From positions 8,142,600 to 8,206,599 of the forward strand of contig NC_052617.1 in NCBI RefSeq assembly GCF_016545825.1: a stretch of DNA of 64,000 nt, in the 5' to 3' direction. The position numbers and the translations under genes are program-made. The notes beneath the pieces are model-generated. The model had not been told where the DNA came from. It searched no databases and worked only from the letters and a program-made list of their open reading frames with translations. Below, one piece after another: positions 1 through 12,000 of this stretch. The DNA comes from Eucalyptus grandis. Taxonomy: Eukaryota; Streptophyta; Magnoliopsida; Myrtales; Myrtaceae. Position 1 is the first letter of the stretch. Every line of letters begins with the position of its first letter.

Positions 1-1533
1 TCATGCCCGAGGTGCGAGGAAGCGAACCTTTGAGGACGTGGGCCAGGCAAGGCCAATGTGGGCCTCATGCCCGAGGTGGGACAGCCACCATGGAAGGCCC
101 AAGCCAAGCAAGTGAGCTCGTTGGACCAAACTGACCAAATTTCCTTCCGAGCCCATTGTCCAATCTTTAGCCATTTCAAGCCCAACAAATTCTCGATCCT
201 GTTCCCATTCATTTCCAAGCCCATTTCTTAGGCCCACCCATCATTATCAGCCCAAGGGCGGAATGGGAATTGTGCAAGGTGAAATGACCATTTTGCCCCT
301 AGTTGTATGATGCAAAAGTCAAGAGAAGAGAGAGAATATGATGATGGCTTACATGGGGACTTGAAGGGGGCTTAATGAGGCCTTGACAGCAGCTTTCCCA
401 TCACTCTCTCTCCCCCTCTTCAGCCCTAAACCGTCGACCTCTCTCTCTCCCCTTGTTTTCTTTTCTTCCCGTTTCTGCTCTAACTGACATTTCTTTGAAA
501 ACCTGAGTTGTTTGTTGCCTTCTCGTGAGAATCAGCCTTCGTGCCACCAACCATCAAGCTCAGAAGGCCCAAACCATTTAGGAGGACCTCGCTGCTTGTT
601 GAACGGAGCTGTCGGCTGGCCCGTACGCCAGCATGAAGTCGCCGGTTGCCAGTTTGTTGGTCCGCCTACATCCTTTACTGTTTCACGATTTCAGCCTTTT
701 TTCTCCCATTCCGACCCTTCCTCCGCCCATCCCAGCAACCACCAACTCCCCCTTGACCCCAGGTGTCGCCGGTTGCCGGCCAACCCCTCGCCGGAGTTTC
801 GGCTAGCCCGTTTAGCTCTATTTCTCCTTCAGCAAGTCAGTTTTTCAGTGTTTCTGAAGGAACCAGAGGTTGTGGCTGCTGTTCCAACCCCAAGACTATC
901 TTGGATCATCGTGAGAGAGGTCCCCGTACGTGCCTTCATCATCACCGCCATGTCCATGTCTTCGGCCTGCTTAACGGGTGAGTTTAGCTCCTAAACCTTC
1001 GTTTAGTGCCTAAACTTGATTAGGGTTGGTTTAGTTAGGTTTAATTTTAGTTTAATAGGTTTAATTAAATTGTATTAGACCTAAGATAGGTAGTTAGAAA
1101 GATGGTTAAGATTAGTTTAACCTAATCTTGCTTTTTGCTAATTCATTGTGTTTTGTGTTTAATTAAGCTTGTTTTGCCTTAATTAAGTGATTGTTTATTT
1201 TAATTAAGGTTTTGCTTAATTTCTGAATTTAATTTATTAATTATTGAATTATGGAATTTCATTGTTCACGGTGCACTATTCATGCGAGAGTAAAAAATTG
1301 TCTAATTTCATGTGTGTTGATCTTATGATCCGAATGGGATGTGTCATTGCATGGACATCCGCCTGAATCGTATGGTTTTCACAAAAATAGGAAAATGGTT
1401 TGTCCGAGGGACACCGAAAATGGACCACTTTTATAAGAAAAGGGTTTGAGGTTGTATATGCAAGCATGTGTGCATTGGCTAATGCAAAAGTAATAAGTGG
1501 GTTGTGATGGTATGCTTGCATGATCACTAAATT

Positions 1534-1738
1534 GAACCCGCCGTCCGACAGGAGTTCGAGGGGTGATAGTGCAATACCCGCTGCCCGACAGGAGTTCGGG
1601 GGTGATAGTTGTAACACCCGCCGCCTGATAGGAGTTCGAGGGTGATAGTTGTAACACTCACCGCCTCGACAGGAGTTTGGGGGGTGATAGTGCAATACCC
1701 GTTGCCCCAGCAGGAGTCTGAGGGGTGATAGTAATAAT
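1534..1738. repeat. Minisatellite, five units of about 40 bp, inside LTR-A
   Basis: Five imperfect units share the core ACAGGAGTTCGAGGGGTGAT. The apparent reading frames across it, on both strands, are products of the repeat and not genes. Confidence 0.85.
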
Positions 1739-2142
1739 CGGACCACGTGTGGATGCAAGTGTGTATGAGAAGCTTTGCATCATTAGTTCCGATTATGCAT
1801 GAGATGATCATATTGTTTATGGCATGTATGCATGAATCGATAATGTGCAAGGTGTGGCAATGGTCAGATGAGATCGCTTGTGACGCAACTCGTGTGATTG
1901 ATGAATTGCATCATCTAATGGTCATGTGCATTGCATGCATTGGCATACCGAGTAAGGTTGCATGCGAACCGACTATTTGATTGTTGGTTGGCCCTGACTA
2001 TTGTTATTTGTGGATTGTTGGTTGGCCCTGACTGTTGTTATTTATGGATTGTTGGTTGTGATCATTGGTTTGTTTGTGAGGTGATTCTGGAGAGATACCC
2101 CAAGTTGAGTTGGGGTTCTAATCGGAGCTTAGGGGGAGAACT

Positions 2143-2186
2143 TGCTAAGATTTTGTCTTATTGGTTATTGTATAACCATTTTCAGG
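2143..2186 (+). promoter_or_regulatory. Paired hairpins before an acceptor-like site, LTR-A
   Basis: Stem 1 is TAAGA (2146-2150) with TCTTA (2156-2160). Stem 2 is GGTTAT with ATAACC (2163-2177). TTTTCAGG follows at 2179-2186. The same arrangement, with different but still complementary stem bases, occurs in four other LTRs of this window. Function unknown. Confidence 0.5.
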
Positions 2187-2641
2187 CCCTTAGAGTGGGG
2201 CACCTGCCAGTGCAGTGGAGAATCGTGCCCCCGCTCCACTAGTGATTGACCTAACGGAGCCTGAGTCTGATGGTTCCAAGTGTTAGGGGTGCCGAACCCG
2301 AGGGTTCGTTTTTATATAGTTGGATTATCCTAACCTAGTTCCTTTTTGGTCTGGCTTAGAGGTTGGATTGGCCCCTATGATGGGCTTGTAATTTTGAAAA
2401 CGATCCTTTGTTGGTTAATCCATTAAAGTTGTATAAGTGAGTAGTCGTTTTTGTTCTTGCTGTTCATCCCTCTATCCCTATTTGATTGTTTGATTGTTTG
2501 GTGGATTGGGGATGGTTCGTCTTCCGCTTGCGCATAATGAAAGATTAAAATGAATGGTCGTCGATGAGTCCTGGGATGTCGCTTTTTATTGACCGAGAGG
2601 TAGGGGTTGTCGCGCGCTCAGGGTTCGGGGCGTGACAATAT

Positions 2642-2995
2642 ATGTATGTCAGCTTGTGCAAGCATATTTATCGTAAGCTTTCGGGACCCTTTGCACATCA
2701 GCTTGTGAGAGTAGTATACTGTATCAGCCTACAGGCTTTGATACGTCAGCTTGTGAGAGCAGTATACATTTTATACGCTTTTAAGCCTGTCTGCATGTCA
2801 GCTTGTGAGAGCAGTATACCTTATTATCTTGTCTAAGCTAAGATCGTTATATCAGCTTGTGAGAGCACGATCTATATTATCAGCTTGTGCGAGCTACTAT
2901 CTATCTATATCAGCTTGTGAGAGCTATGACCATATATTGCACCTTGTAAGAGCATTGAATGATTATTTCAGCTTGTGTGAGCAGTGGTCATATTG
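2642..2995. repeat. Minisatellite with TCAGCTTGTGAGAGC core, inside LTR-B
   Basis: About eight irregularly spaced copies (roughly 35-60 bp apart) of a TCAGCTTGTGAGAGC motif. The period is too uneven for a young satellite. It occupies the same LTR position as the unrelated minisatellites of the other LTRs. Confidence 0.8.
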
Positions 2996-3214
2996 AATTG
3001 ATAGATAATATTGTTGATGTCGAATTGAGCTAATTGACTGATTGATTGATGGGTTGGTTTGAATTGAGTGGATTGGTTGAGATCATGAACTATACTAACT
3101 TACAGGAAAGAACTGAGGCAAAGGTAAGTCCAAGGTAAGTCCTCTATCTTGTGCATGCATAGGTATCCTTTAGGCGTATTTCTTTCCTAGTTGGAGTTTA
3201 GGGGGTGGACTTGC

Positions 3215-3256
3215 TGAGAAATTGTCTCACCCCGTCGTGGGCTCAATATTTTCAAG
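3215..3256 (+). promoter_or_regulatory. Paired hairpins before an acceptor-like site, LTR-B
   Basis: TGAGA (3215-3219) pairs with TCTCA (3225-3229), then CCC (3231-3233) pairs with GGG (3239-3241). TTTTCAAG follows at 3249-3256, and the first ATG after it is at 3264. This is the LTR-B member of the five-copy motif. Confidence 0.5.
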
Positions 3257-3263
3257 TCCCTAG

Positions 3264-3601
3264 ATGGCGAATCCTCCTGAGCGTTTTGGTCAACCAATGA
3301 GGGTCCCTGAGCAAGTTTAACCTATCCTGATCCCATAAGCTTTTGGGTCTATGAACTGGTGGTGACTACTATTTGGGTTGAAGAGCGTCCACGTTATGTG
3401 TTCCCTCATCGATTCAGAGCTTGGTTCCACTACGGACCCAATGGTTTCCGAGTGGGTCCTCTCAAGTGTTTCGAAATCCCCGCTGGGATAATCGATGCCT
3501 CTCTAGGGGAAAGTGTTGTTGACCCTCTAGATGGTGTGGTGGAGGACCTGACGCACCCGGCGCCTGTAAAGACTGAAGAATCGGCGAATGAGTCTAGCTA
3601 G
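3264..3601 (+). pseudogene. LTR-encoded small conserved reading frame, frame-shifted
   Basis: An ATG eight bases after TTTTCAAG opens a short frame (MANPP..., stop at 3318-3320). A second frame, open from 3311 to 3601, carries the aromatic-rich stretch YELVVTTIWVEE and then HYGPNG, and ends in an acidic, serine-rich tail. The minus-strand frame at 25110-25598 in another LTR matches it (YVLVKSIVWVD, then RHYHDG) at the same distance, about 280-300 bases, from the LTR end. Both copies have a first small frame beginning M-x-x-P-P after the acceptor-like site and a second frame in another phase, as if one ancestral frame had shifted. I do not recognise the product and infer no function. Confidence 0.35.
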
Positions 3602-4046
3602 CTGGTCATAGGACAGCTTTGTTTTTAGGACTGACCTTTTTGTAGACTTGTGAATATAGATTAGTATTGTATATGACCTAGTATGCTATGTATAAAGGTG
3701 TGTTGTGGTTTTCAAAATTTTGGCCATGCTTTTCTATTCCATATTTGTGTTGTCTGGGGATTTATTTAGTCGCTTCCGCATGAGAATTAAAATAAATGGG
3801 TCGGCGACATGTCCTAGGACATCCAATTTAATCGACCACCAAGGGATGGGCACGCGTTCGAGGATCTGGGCTTGACAAAAGTAGTAGGTATAAAGTAAAT
3901 TGCCCAGTATTTCGAAATTAGTTAAACTTCGTCCCAAGATATGACAACTCTTCTTTTTTATATAGTAAAAAATGGTATAGAAATTGTAAATTCATCCCTC
4001 ATTTTCATCTGCTGTGAATGCCGCCACTGCTTGAGTACTCTCGCTC

Positions 4047-4560
4047 TTGTTTATCTTGTTGCAACAAAGCAAGCTTAGGAATGAATTGAATGGAAATTTA
4101 GGTCTCTGTCCCCACCTACCAATTGTAGAAGTAGGATCTTTGGCAAGGAATAAGCACTTAAATAATACAATGCTGGCTTGTCTCCATTTTCGTGAAACTA
4201 TTCCTCAAGCAAGACAGCCGATAAGTCATTGTAGGGTTTGTGTGAATAATAGAATGGTAAGCATTACTCATTTGAAAGTGTCCCACAGTGATCTAATATC
4301 TTTACAAGAAAATGACGCGAGAATCCGCGGTGAAGAAATAAGGAGATCTTTCTATATTGAAATATCAGTTGATAAAATCATAGGCAAATTCCTACCGGTA
4401 AGAATGTAGAGAAGAACGAAAACATAATGGTTCCACCTACTCAAAACTAAGAGGAGATGCAATTGCGGTCTGGACTCTTGTAGGCTACGTCGTTGCAGAT
4501 GGCTTCCATTTTTAAAAGAAAACCAACAAGCTTCCAAAGTTGGGGCCATGAGTTGGCTTT
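4047..4560 (+). pseudogene. rps4: Nuclear copy of mitochondrial rps4 (fragment)
   Basis: A 120-codon frame (4047-4409) ends with stretches I recognise as plant mitochondrial ribosomal protein S4: ETIPQARQ, VCVNNRMV, ITHLKVSH, QENDAR and GEEIRRSFYIEIS. They run in the proper order and include the S4 RNA-binding region. Similarity continues past the frame's end with in-frame stops (RRTKT, stop, WFHLLKTKR) to about 4500, and both ends of the gene are missing. It lacks a leader and the 3' half, lies amid transposons, and is absent from the duplicate of the adjacent segment (23041-24155). It is a mitochondrial DNA insertion, not a functional transfer. The start at 4047 is simply the end of the open frame. 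Confidence 0.8.
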
Positions 4561-5652
4561 CTTGAACTCGTCAACAAGACCAAAACGCAAGTCGATGACA
4601 TGACAGCTTAATTAGAGCACTAACATCATAAACGCCCTTGCGGTGTTATATCTTACTCAATTATTCAGTTCCAGTGGATGAAATCGAGACCATAATGACT
4701 ACTATAATGAGACCCATCATTTACCGAGATTAAGTGGCATAAATCAAGACACATTGACGTTTCCATCGTGCTCGAGCTCAAGTTAACTGGATTTATGCAA
4801 AGCTCAGTATCCAGTTCGACCCTAGTTGTTCAATAAATTCAAGCCCGACTATTCGATTCTGCAATTAGCAAGTAAGTCTGTTGTGAGCTGGAGTCTAGCT
4901 CGAGTCTAACTCAAGTAAGAATTGAGAGATACAGCAAAAAGGAGTACAAAAAAATAATGCTGTTTTTCTATTTATTGTATTTACAGTCTGATCATATGTA
5001 TGAACTCAAACATAATTCAACAGCTCGATTAGCTTGGCTCCAAAGCAAGATACTCAAGTTAGGCCGGCCCAGTTAAGAACTTACTTGGACTTAGCAAAAT
5101 TCAAAGAATCCATCTCGTGTCTCACGAGTAGCATGATTAGTTTCCATTTCTACGTGCAACTTTTTCGTTACGCATACCTCCGAACGATTATGACTTGATT
5201 ATTGCTATATAAAATTAGGCATTTCGCATGAACAAGAAGCGTACATTGAGCTTGATAGGGAATGGGTGACCACTGGCTTCCCTTTTTATTCATCGGGAAT
5301 AATACGAGAAGAAAGCTATACACACTCCAGTTGGATTGGCGTCTTTCTAAGGTTACTAAAAATGGCACGCGCGTTGCCGGGCAAATATGAAATTTTTTGA
5401 CAAATACCTTTTTCAGTGAAAAGATTGTAATCAATGGTGAAAAAAAAAAAAAAAAACTCATGTGGCCTCATATCGGGCGATCTTCTTATCATGTAAGCCA
5501 ATACCCCACACAAAAATTTCAATTCTATATAGTATAAACTAAAAATTTAACTTTTCGAGAAGCTATGTCCTTTCATGTTACAAGCAATCAGGAATTTTGT
5601 TGAAGTCGAAATATCGAGCTAAACATCACCAAAGCATGACAAAAATGATGAG
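4561..5652. repeat. Duplicated segment, copy I (copy II 23041-24155)
   Basis: It opens at a TCAACAAGACCAAAACGCAA motif and can be followed collinearly with 23041-24155 through many shared stretches, including an A-tract before the first array monomer. Differences are mostly point changes and small indels, with identity near 90% by eye. No coding sequence is visible. The copies are 18.5 kb apart in direct orientation. Confidence 0.8.
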
Positions 5653-6184
5653 ACTCTCAGAAATAAAAACGCCAATTCCAAATCAAACGAATTCTCATGA
5701 ATATCATCTGTCAAAAGCAGCAACTGAATGGAAATAATCTGCACGCTGTGACTTATTTCGGAAAGGGTTCGAGTCTATTTCCTTGCTTTTTGTTACTGTC
5801 AATTGGAAGAGTTCTTTAGAAAGCCCGCAGAAAAAGTGAAGCCAAAGATTGTTTTTGCCCCATCACCATCAGGAAATCACGGTTTGAACAAGCCAATGGG
5901 TCGATGAGAAATTTTGAGAATTCTTCTAAAAATCTGAATTTTTATATCACACAAATAATAGAAAGAGAATCCCATTCCACGAATCAAATCACTTGAAATG
6001 AAAATCCGGATAGGAATCAATATCAATAGACTTGTGGCAACTCATAGACTAGAGAAAGATGATAAGTCTCACGAAATGATGTGAATAACTAGTGATTTAA
6101 GAATACGGATCCTCAAATCGAGCATTTTCCACAAATTTGCTTGACATATCAATTTCAATGAAGACTTGGAAAAGTAAGTCAAGC

Positions 6185-6189
6185 ATGCT
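6185..6189. other. Target-site duplication, left copy (ATGCT)
   Basis: ATGCT directly precedes the TGTCACGCC end of the solo LTR. The matching copy is at 9083-9087. Uninterrupted monomers read ...CAAGCATGCTTGTCC... at this point, with a single ATGCT. Confidence 0.9.
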
Positions 6190-6580
6190 TGTCACGCCCC
6201 GATCCTTGGGCACGCACACATCCTTCTCACTTGGTCGATTTTATAATGCGATATCCCAGGACAAAGTATCACCGACCCTTTCGTTTATTAAGCACATGCG
6301 GAAGCAGTTAAAATCCCCAGACAATAAAACGATGGGATAGAAAAGCAGGGCCATATTTTTCCTATTGAAATTTATGACCAAACTTTTATACAAAACACAA
6401 ACCAATTCATAACTATTCACATCAAAAGAAATTCTCAAAAGAAGATAGACTTTCAGCCCATCCGGGCCATACTCAAGGCCCCTCTCAGGTTTATCTTCTT
6501 CTTCCAAAAATCCTTCTCTTTAAGTTTCATCTCCGAGTTCTCCTTCTCAGACTCCTCCTCATCAGCTCCTCATCGGGGTC

Positions 6581-6621
6581 CTGAAATGTTTTTCCCCAAA
6601 CTGGGATGAGACTACGTCTCA
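6581..6621 (-). promoter_or_regulatory. Paired hairpins before an acceptor-like site, solo LTR
   Basis: On the minus strand TGAGAC and GTCTCA form a perfect six-base stem (6607-6621 on plus). CCC/GGG follows, then CATTTCAGG (plus-strand complement at 6580-6588). Confidence 0.5.
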
Positions 6622-6999
6622 GCGAGTTCTACCCCACTAAGCCCAATTAGTAAACCATTATACTATAGGCTGCCTAAACACGCACAGGGCAGAAGACGTA
6701 CCTTGGCATCAGATCCCACCTGCAAGTCAGCACAATTCATAATAGGCACCCAAGCAATCATATCACCGATCAAAGCATCGATCAAATCGACCTAGTTGAT
6801 TAAATGCCAACAAGACCACTCACGGTCATTTCCATTCAGTCAATCAATTCACAACATCAAATCAAAGCAATGATCAATCGACCTCGTCGATTACATGTCA
6901 GACGGACCATTCTAGGTCAATTCGATTATTCCATCTCAATCATCAATTACGAACTACGATCCTCATATCACATCTTAAGCAAAGGTGGAAGACACATTC

Positions 7000-7240
7000 C
7001 ACCACTCAACCACTTTCGATACTCAATGGCTTTACGGTCCCACTCGACCACTTTCGAAATTCAATGGCTTTATGATCCCACTCGACCACTTTTGAAATTC
7101 AATGGCTTTATGGTCCCACTCGACCACTTTCGATAATCGATACACAGAAATACGGCCACGTAGGCACAATCTACGCCACACAGGCATGATCAACTATTGC
7201 CACACAAGCATGATCACTTATCGCCACACAGGCATGATCA
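7000..7240. repeat. Two minisatellites inside the solo LTR
   Basis: About 3.5 units of 38 bp (core CACTCGACCACTTTCGAAAT) at 7000-7137 are followed by three units of about 29 bp (core GCCACACAGGCATGATCA) at 7170-7235. They lie at the LTR position where sister LTRs carry different minisatellites. Confidence 0.8.
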
Positions 7241-8064
7241 ACTTTCAACAATTTACGTGCATTCTCTAAGGCAACCTCTTCGCCAAGATGACATAATCAA
7301 CCACTGAATACACGTGCATTCTCCAGGTGATATTCCGATTCACCGAGCCCACGTATTTCCATTCAGGTGATAACCAATACCCAACGATTTCTCAATCAAA
7401 TAATTAAATCAACTCAACAAAGCATTATAACCGCTGAATAACATACTTGGCCATTTACCAATCAACAATTCAATCTCAGTCAATTTCAATCAATTTAGGG
7501 TAAATCCCTAAAATATCACAATTTATTCAATTCCATACAACGTGGAGCTCAAATGAACAAACGGACTGCGCCACGACAATCAGCACGAGATTTTGGTCGT
7601 CGGCCATCAAAATCTTAATTTCCGAAAAATAAATAATTAATTTATTAATTTCGGGATAAAATTAAATAATTAATATTAAAAATTCAATTTAGCTCAAAAT
7701 AAAGCCTGATTAAATAAACGGACTTCACCACGGTCATCAGCATAATTTTCTGGTTCCGGACCATCTCGGTTGAATTTTCGGAAAATAAATAATTATTTAA
7801 TTTTATCCCGAAAATTAATATTTAAATACTAAAATTTCCACTTAGGCCCGAAAAGCCTAATTGGAGCCCACTAAGGGTCGGGAAAAATCCCGAAGCACTT
7901 CCAATAATTAGTAGACCACGTCTACTTGCTAATTGCGCAATCAATTTATCTAAATCGCATCACAATTGACTAATAATTGCTAATTTATTCTAATCTAACA
8001 ACCTAAACATAATTAATTAAATCTAAAACAATCTTAAGCATAATTAGCCAACTAATCCAAGATT

Positions 8065-8079
8065 AGTGAGATTACTCAC
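8065..8079 (-). promoter_or_regulatory. Donor-like hairpin GTGAG..CTCAC in the solo LTR
   Basis: On the minus strand, GTGAGTAATCTCAC marks the switch from the GC-rich block to AT-rich DNA. The same hairpin stands at 26691-26706 in the gypsy 3' LTR, and a partial form at 978-990 in LTR-A. It contains a consensus 5' splice site. Confidence 0.4.
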
Positions 8080-9082
8080 CAAATCGCGCGCAAATCGGAT
8101 CAATCCGACAGCGGCGACGCGAGGAACGATTGTTCCCAAAGCACGGCTCGGGTTCGGGGCCGGGAAACGGCCCAAAACGGGCCCGAACCAGCTGGAAACC
8201 CATTTCGTGGGTTTCTGTCCTTGGCTGGTTGGAGCAGATCCGGCGGCCAAAACGGCGAGGGGAGGCCGGTGAAGGGTGAGGGGGACGCCGGGGAGGTCCG
8301 GCGAAGCTGCGCGGTGGCCGGAGGAGGTCGGGCGGTGACTGGAGACGGCTAAACGGGACTGAACAGAGGCGGAACAAAGCCTGGACAGCAGCTCGGTCGG
8401 GCAACTGCAGACAGTGCACGGCGGGCGAGCGAGAGGCGAACGGCGGCGAGGCGGCGCGGTGCAGCTCCTTCAAGCAACGCCGATCGCTGCTTCGCCTTCG
8501 CTGGTCGGTTCGCTCGAACCGAGAGAAAGGAGAGAGGGCGGAGATGCACGGACGACCGTGGAGCAGCGGCGGCGGCTCCGGCCGGTGGGCAACGACGGCG
8601 GCGAAGCGGTGACGGGCGGCTGCGCGGCTTCTTCGGCTTCCATGGTGCCGAGCAACCGAAGAGGAAGAAGGGGGGGGGGGATCCGTTGACGGAGGAGGAG
8701 AGAGGAAGAAGAAGAAAAAACCAATTTCTCTCCCCCCTCTTTGGTCTTCGAATGGGCCCACCAAATGGCTGTCCTCCACTTACCTTTTCAAGCCCCAAAA
8801 TACCCCTTCTAGAAGACTTTAGGTATTTTAAAATGTTGGGTCTATGGGCATACGAATTTTGCTAAGTTTTCTTCTTTAGTCTCACTCAAATTTCTTTAAT
8901 TCTCAAACAAATAAATTCAATTGAAGCCTAAATAAATCCATCAAGATATCATTGTCCATTGCATGACTTTTCCCGTCATATAATCCAACTTGCATCCTAA
9001 TTTCCCAATCCCTGGCTTCAACTGAACAAAAACGGTCCTATTTATCCAATAGAAATTAGAACCCGAAATTTTGGATGTCACA

Positions 9083-9087
9083 ATGCT
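9083..9087. other. Target-site duplication, right copy (ATGCT)
   Basis: Matches 6185-6189 exactly and resumes the interrupted monomer with TGTCCTAAGAGC. Confidence 0.9.
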
Positions 9088-12000
9088 TGTCCTAAGAGCA
9101 AAGTAAACTCCAAACCGATTGAAAAGGGGAAGGGAAAAAGATTCCAAAAACCCTAAACTTTGCCCAGTGTGACAAAATTATCCAAAACTTTTCTTTTTTT
9201 GTAACACAGAATCCCAAACTTTGCCAATTATGACACATTTATCCTAAACTATAGGGCTTTTTCGTCTTTTACTTTCAATTTTTTTTTCTTGTTGTTTTCT
9301 TTTTTCTTTTCTTTTTCTTCTTCTCTTCACTCCGCCGGCCATGATGGAGGGAAGAATTTAACTTTTCGAGAAGCTTTGTCACCTTTGATGTTACAAGCAA
9401 TCAGGAATTTTGTTGAAGCCGAAATATCGAGGTAAACTTCACCAAAGCATGACAACAATGATGAGACTCTCAGAAATAAAAACGCCAATTTCAAATCAAA
9501 CGAATTCTCATGAATATCATCTGTCAAAAGCAGCAACTGAATGGAAATAATATGCACGCTGTGACTTATTTCGGAAAGGGTTCCAGTCTATTTCCTTGCT
9601 TTTTATTACTGTCACGTGGAAGAGTTCTTTAGAAAGCCCGCAGAAAAAGTGAAGCCAAAGATTGTTTATGGCCCATCACCATCAGAAAATCACTGTTTGA
9701 ACAAGCCAAGGGGTCGATGAGAAATTTTGAGAATTCTTCTAAGAATCTGAATTTTTATATCACACAAATAATTGAAAGAGAATCCCATTCCACGAATCAA
9801 ATCACTTGAAATGAAAATCCGGATAGGAATCGATATCAATGGACTTGTGGCAACTCACAGACCAGAAAAAGATGATAAGTCTCACGAATTGATGTGAATA
9901 ACTAGTGATTCAAGAATACGGATCCTCAAATCGACCATTTCCACAAATTTGCTTCACATGTCAATTTCAATGAAGACTTGGAAAAGTAAGTCAAGCTTGC
10001 TTGTCCTAAGAGCAAAGTACACTCCAAACCGGTTGAAAAGGGAAGGGAAAAATATTCTAAAAACCCTAAAATTTGCCCAGTGTGACAAAATTATCCTAAA
10101 CTTTTTTTTTTTTTTATGACACAAAAATCCCAAACGTTGCCAATTATGACACATTTATTCTAAAATATAGGGCATTTTCGTCTTTTACTTTTAATTTTTT
10201 TTTCTTGTTATTTTCTTTTTCTTTTCTTTTTCTTCTTCTCTTCACTCTGCCGGCCATGACAGAGGGAAGAATTTAATTTTTCGAGAAGCTTTGTCACCTT
10301 TCATATTACAAGCAATCAGGAATTTTGTTGAAGTCGAAATATCGAGCTAAACTTCACCAAAGCATGACAACAATGATGAGACTCTCAGAAAAAAAAAACG
10401 CCAATTCCAAATCAAACGAATTCTCATGAATATCATATGTCAAAAGCAGCAACTGAATGGAAATAATTTGCACGGCGTGACTTATTTCGGAAAGGGTTCC
10501 AGTCTATTTCCTTGCTTTTTATCACTGTAGTGGAAGAGTTCTTTAGAAAGCCCGCAGAAAAAGTGAAGCCAAAGATTGTTTTTGCCCCATCACCATCAGG
10601 AAATCATTGTTTGAACAAGCCAATGGGTAGACGAGAAATTTTGAGAATTCTTCTTAAAATCTGAATTTTTATATCACACAAATAATTGAAAGAGAATCCC
10701 ATTCCATGCATCAAATCACTTGAAACGAAAATCTAGATAGGAATCAATATCAATGGACTTGTGGCAACTCACAGACTAGAGAAAGATGATAAGTCTTACG
10801 AATTGATGTGAATAACTAGTGATTCAAGAATACGGATCCTCAAATCGACCATTTCCACAAATTTGCTTCACATGTCAATTTCAATGACGACTTGGAAAAG
10901 TAAGTCAAGCATGCTTGTCCTAAGAGCAAAGTACACTCCAAACTGGTTGAAAAGGGGAAGGGAAAAAGATTCCAAAAATCCTAAACTTTGCCCAGTGTGA
11001 CAAAATTATCCAAAACTTTTTTTTTGTAACACAAAAATCCCAAACTTTGCCAATTATGACACATTTGTCCCAAACTATAGGGCATTTTCGTCTTTTACTT
11101 TTAATTTTTTTCTTGATGTTTTCATTTTTCTTTTCTTTTTCTTCTTCTCTTCACTCCGCCGGCCATGATGGAGGGAAGAATTTAACTTTTCGAGAAGCTT
11201 TGTCACCTTTGATGTTACAAGCAATCAGGAATTTTGTTGAAGTCGAAATATCGAGCTAAACTTCACCAAAGCATGACAACAATGATGAGACTCTCAGAAA
11301 TAAAAACGCCAGTTCCAAATCAAACGAATTGTCATGAATATCATCTGTCAAAAGAAGCAACTGAATGGAAATAATCTGCACGCTGTGACTTATTTCGGAA
11401 AGGGTTTGAGTCTATTTCCTTGCTTTTTATTACTGTCAATTGGAAGAGTTCTTTAGAAAGCCCGCAGAAAAAGTGAAGCTAAAGATTGTTTTTGCCCCAT
11501 CACCATCAGGAAATCACGGTTTGAACAAGCCAATGGGTCGATGGGAAATTTTGAGAATTCTTCTCAAAATCTGAATTTTTATATCACACAAATAATAGAA
11601 AGAGAATCCCATTCCACAAATCAAATCACTTGAAACGAAAATCCGGATAGGAATCAATATCAATGGACTTGTGGCAGCCCACGTACTAGAGAAAGATGAT
11701 AAGTCTCACGAATTGATGTGAATAACTAGTGATTCAAGAATACGGATCCTCAAATCGAGCATTTTCCACAAATTTGCTTGACATGCCAATTTCAATGAAG
11801 ACTTGGAAAAGTAAGTCAAGCATGCTTGTCCTAAGAGCAAAGTACACTCCAAACCGGTTGAAAAGGGGAAGGGAAAAAGATTCCAAAAACCCTAAACTTT
11901 TCCCCGTGTGACAAAATTATCCAAAACTTTTTTTTTTTTTTTGTAAAACAAAAATCCCAAACTTTGCCAATTATGACACATTTGTCCCAAACTATAGGGC

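Larger units (their letters stand above)
1..2637 (+). mobile_element. Long gypsy-type LTR (LTR-A), 5' end outside the window
   Basis: The right end reads GGGGCGTGACA, the same terminus (in sense orientation) as the other long LTRs here, all of which start TGTGACATCC. The order of parts also matches: a GC-rich block (about 400-960), a GTGAGT donor-like site at 978, an AT-rich stretch, a minisatellite, paired hairpins at 2146-2177 and TTTTCAGG at 2179-2186. The first 240 bases carry many GCCCA/GGCCCA motifs. No gag or pol sequence follows, so this is a solo or truncated LTR. It sits inside another LTR (2638-3877), and the ATATA just after its end is a candidate target duplication whose partner would lie upstream of the window. 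Clade assignment is by resemblance to chromovirus LTR ends. Confidence 0.65.
2638..3877 (+). mobile_element. 3' part of a second long LTR (LTR-B), interrupted by LTR-A
   Basis: It begins inside a minisatellite exactly where LTR-A ends and finishes at 3877 with CTTGACA, a decayed form of the shared LTR terminus. Its last 160 bases are homologous, in reverse complement, to the starts of the LTRs at 6190 and 24814 (GCGGAAG, GTCGGCGA, GGGATTTA motifs). It holds a minisatellite, the paired hairpins (3215-3241), TTTTCAAG (3249-3256) and a short conserved reading frame. Its 5' part should lie upstream of the window if LTR-A inserted into it. Confidence 0.65.
6190..9082 (-). mobile_element. Solo LTR of a gypsy-type element, 2,893 bp, inside monomer 1
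   Basis: The plus-strand ends are TGTCACGCCCC and GGATGTCACA, so the sense (minus) strand runs TGTGACATCC to GGGGCGTGACA, with TG/CA termini and a perfect ATGCT duplication. There is no PBS, PPT, gag or pol, so this is an LTR left after recombination. In sense order it has a GC-rich block (8080-8750), a GTGAG..CTCAC hairpin (8065-8079), AT-rich DNA, minisatellites (7000-7240), the paired hairpins (6594-6621) and a CATTTCAGG site (6581-6588). The long frames within 8072-8798 are GC-driven and not conserved in the sister LTRs. Confidence 0.9.

Noticed and set aside
2236..2285. VIDLTEPESD, resembling a SUMO-interacting motif, after the hairpins of LTR-A
   Set aside because: The frame has no ATG, and a stop lies between it and the acceptor-like site. 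It is too short to support.
8072..8798. 235- and 149-codon frames on the minus strand
   Set aside because: They lie in the GC-rich block of the solo LTR, are rich in Arg/Pro/Ser, overlap each other in two frames and are not conserved in sister LTRs.
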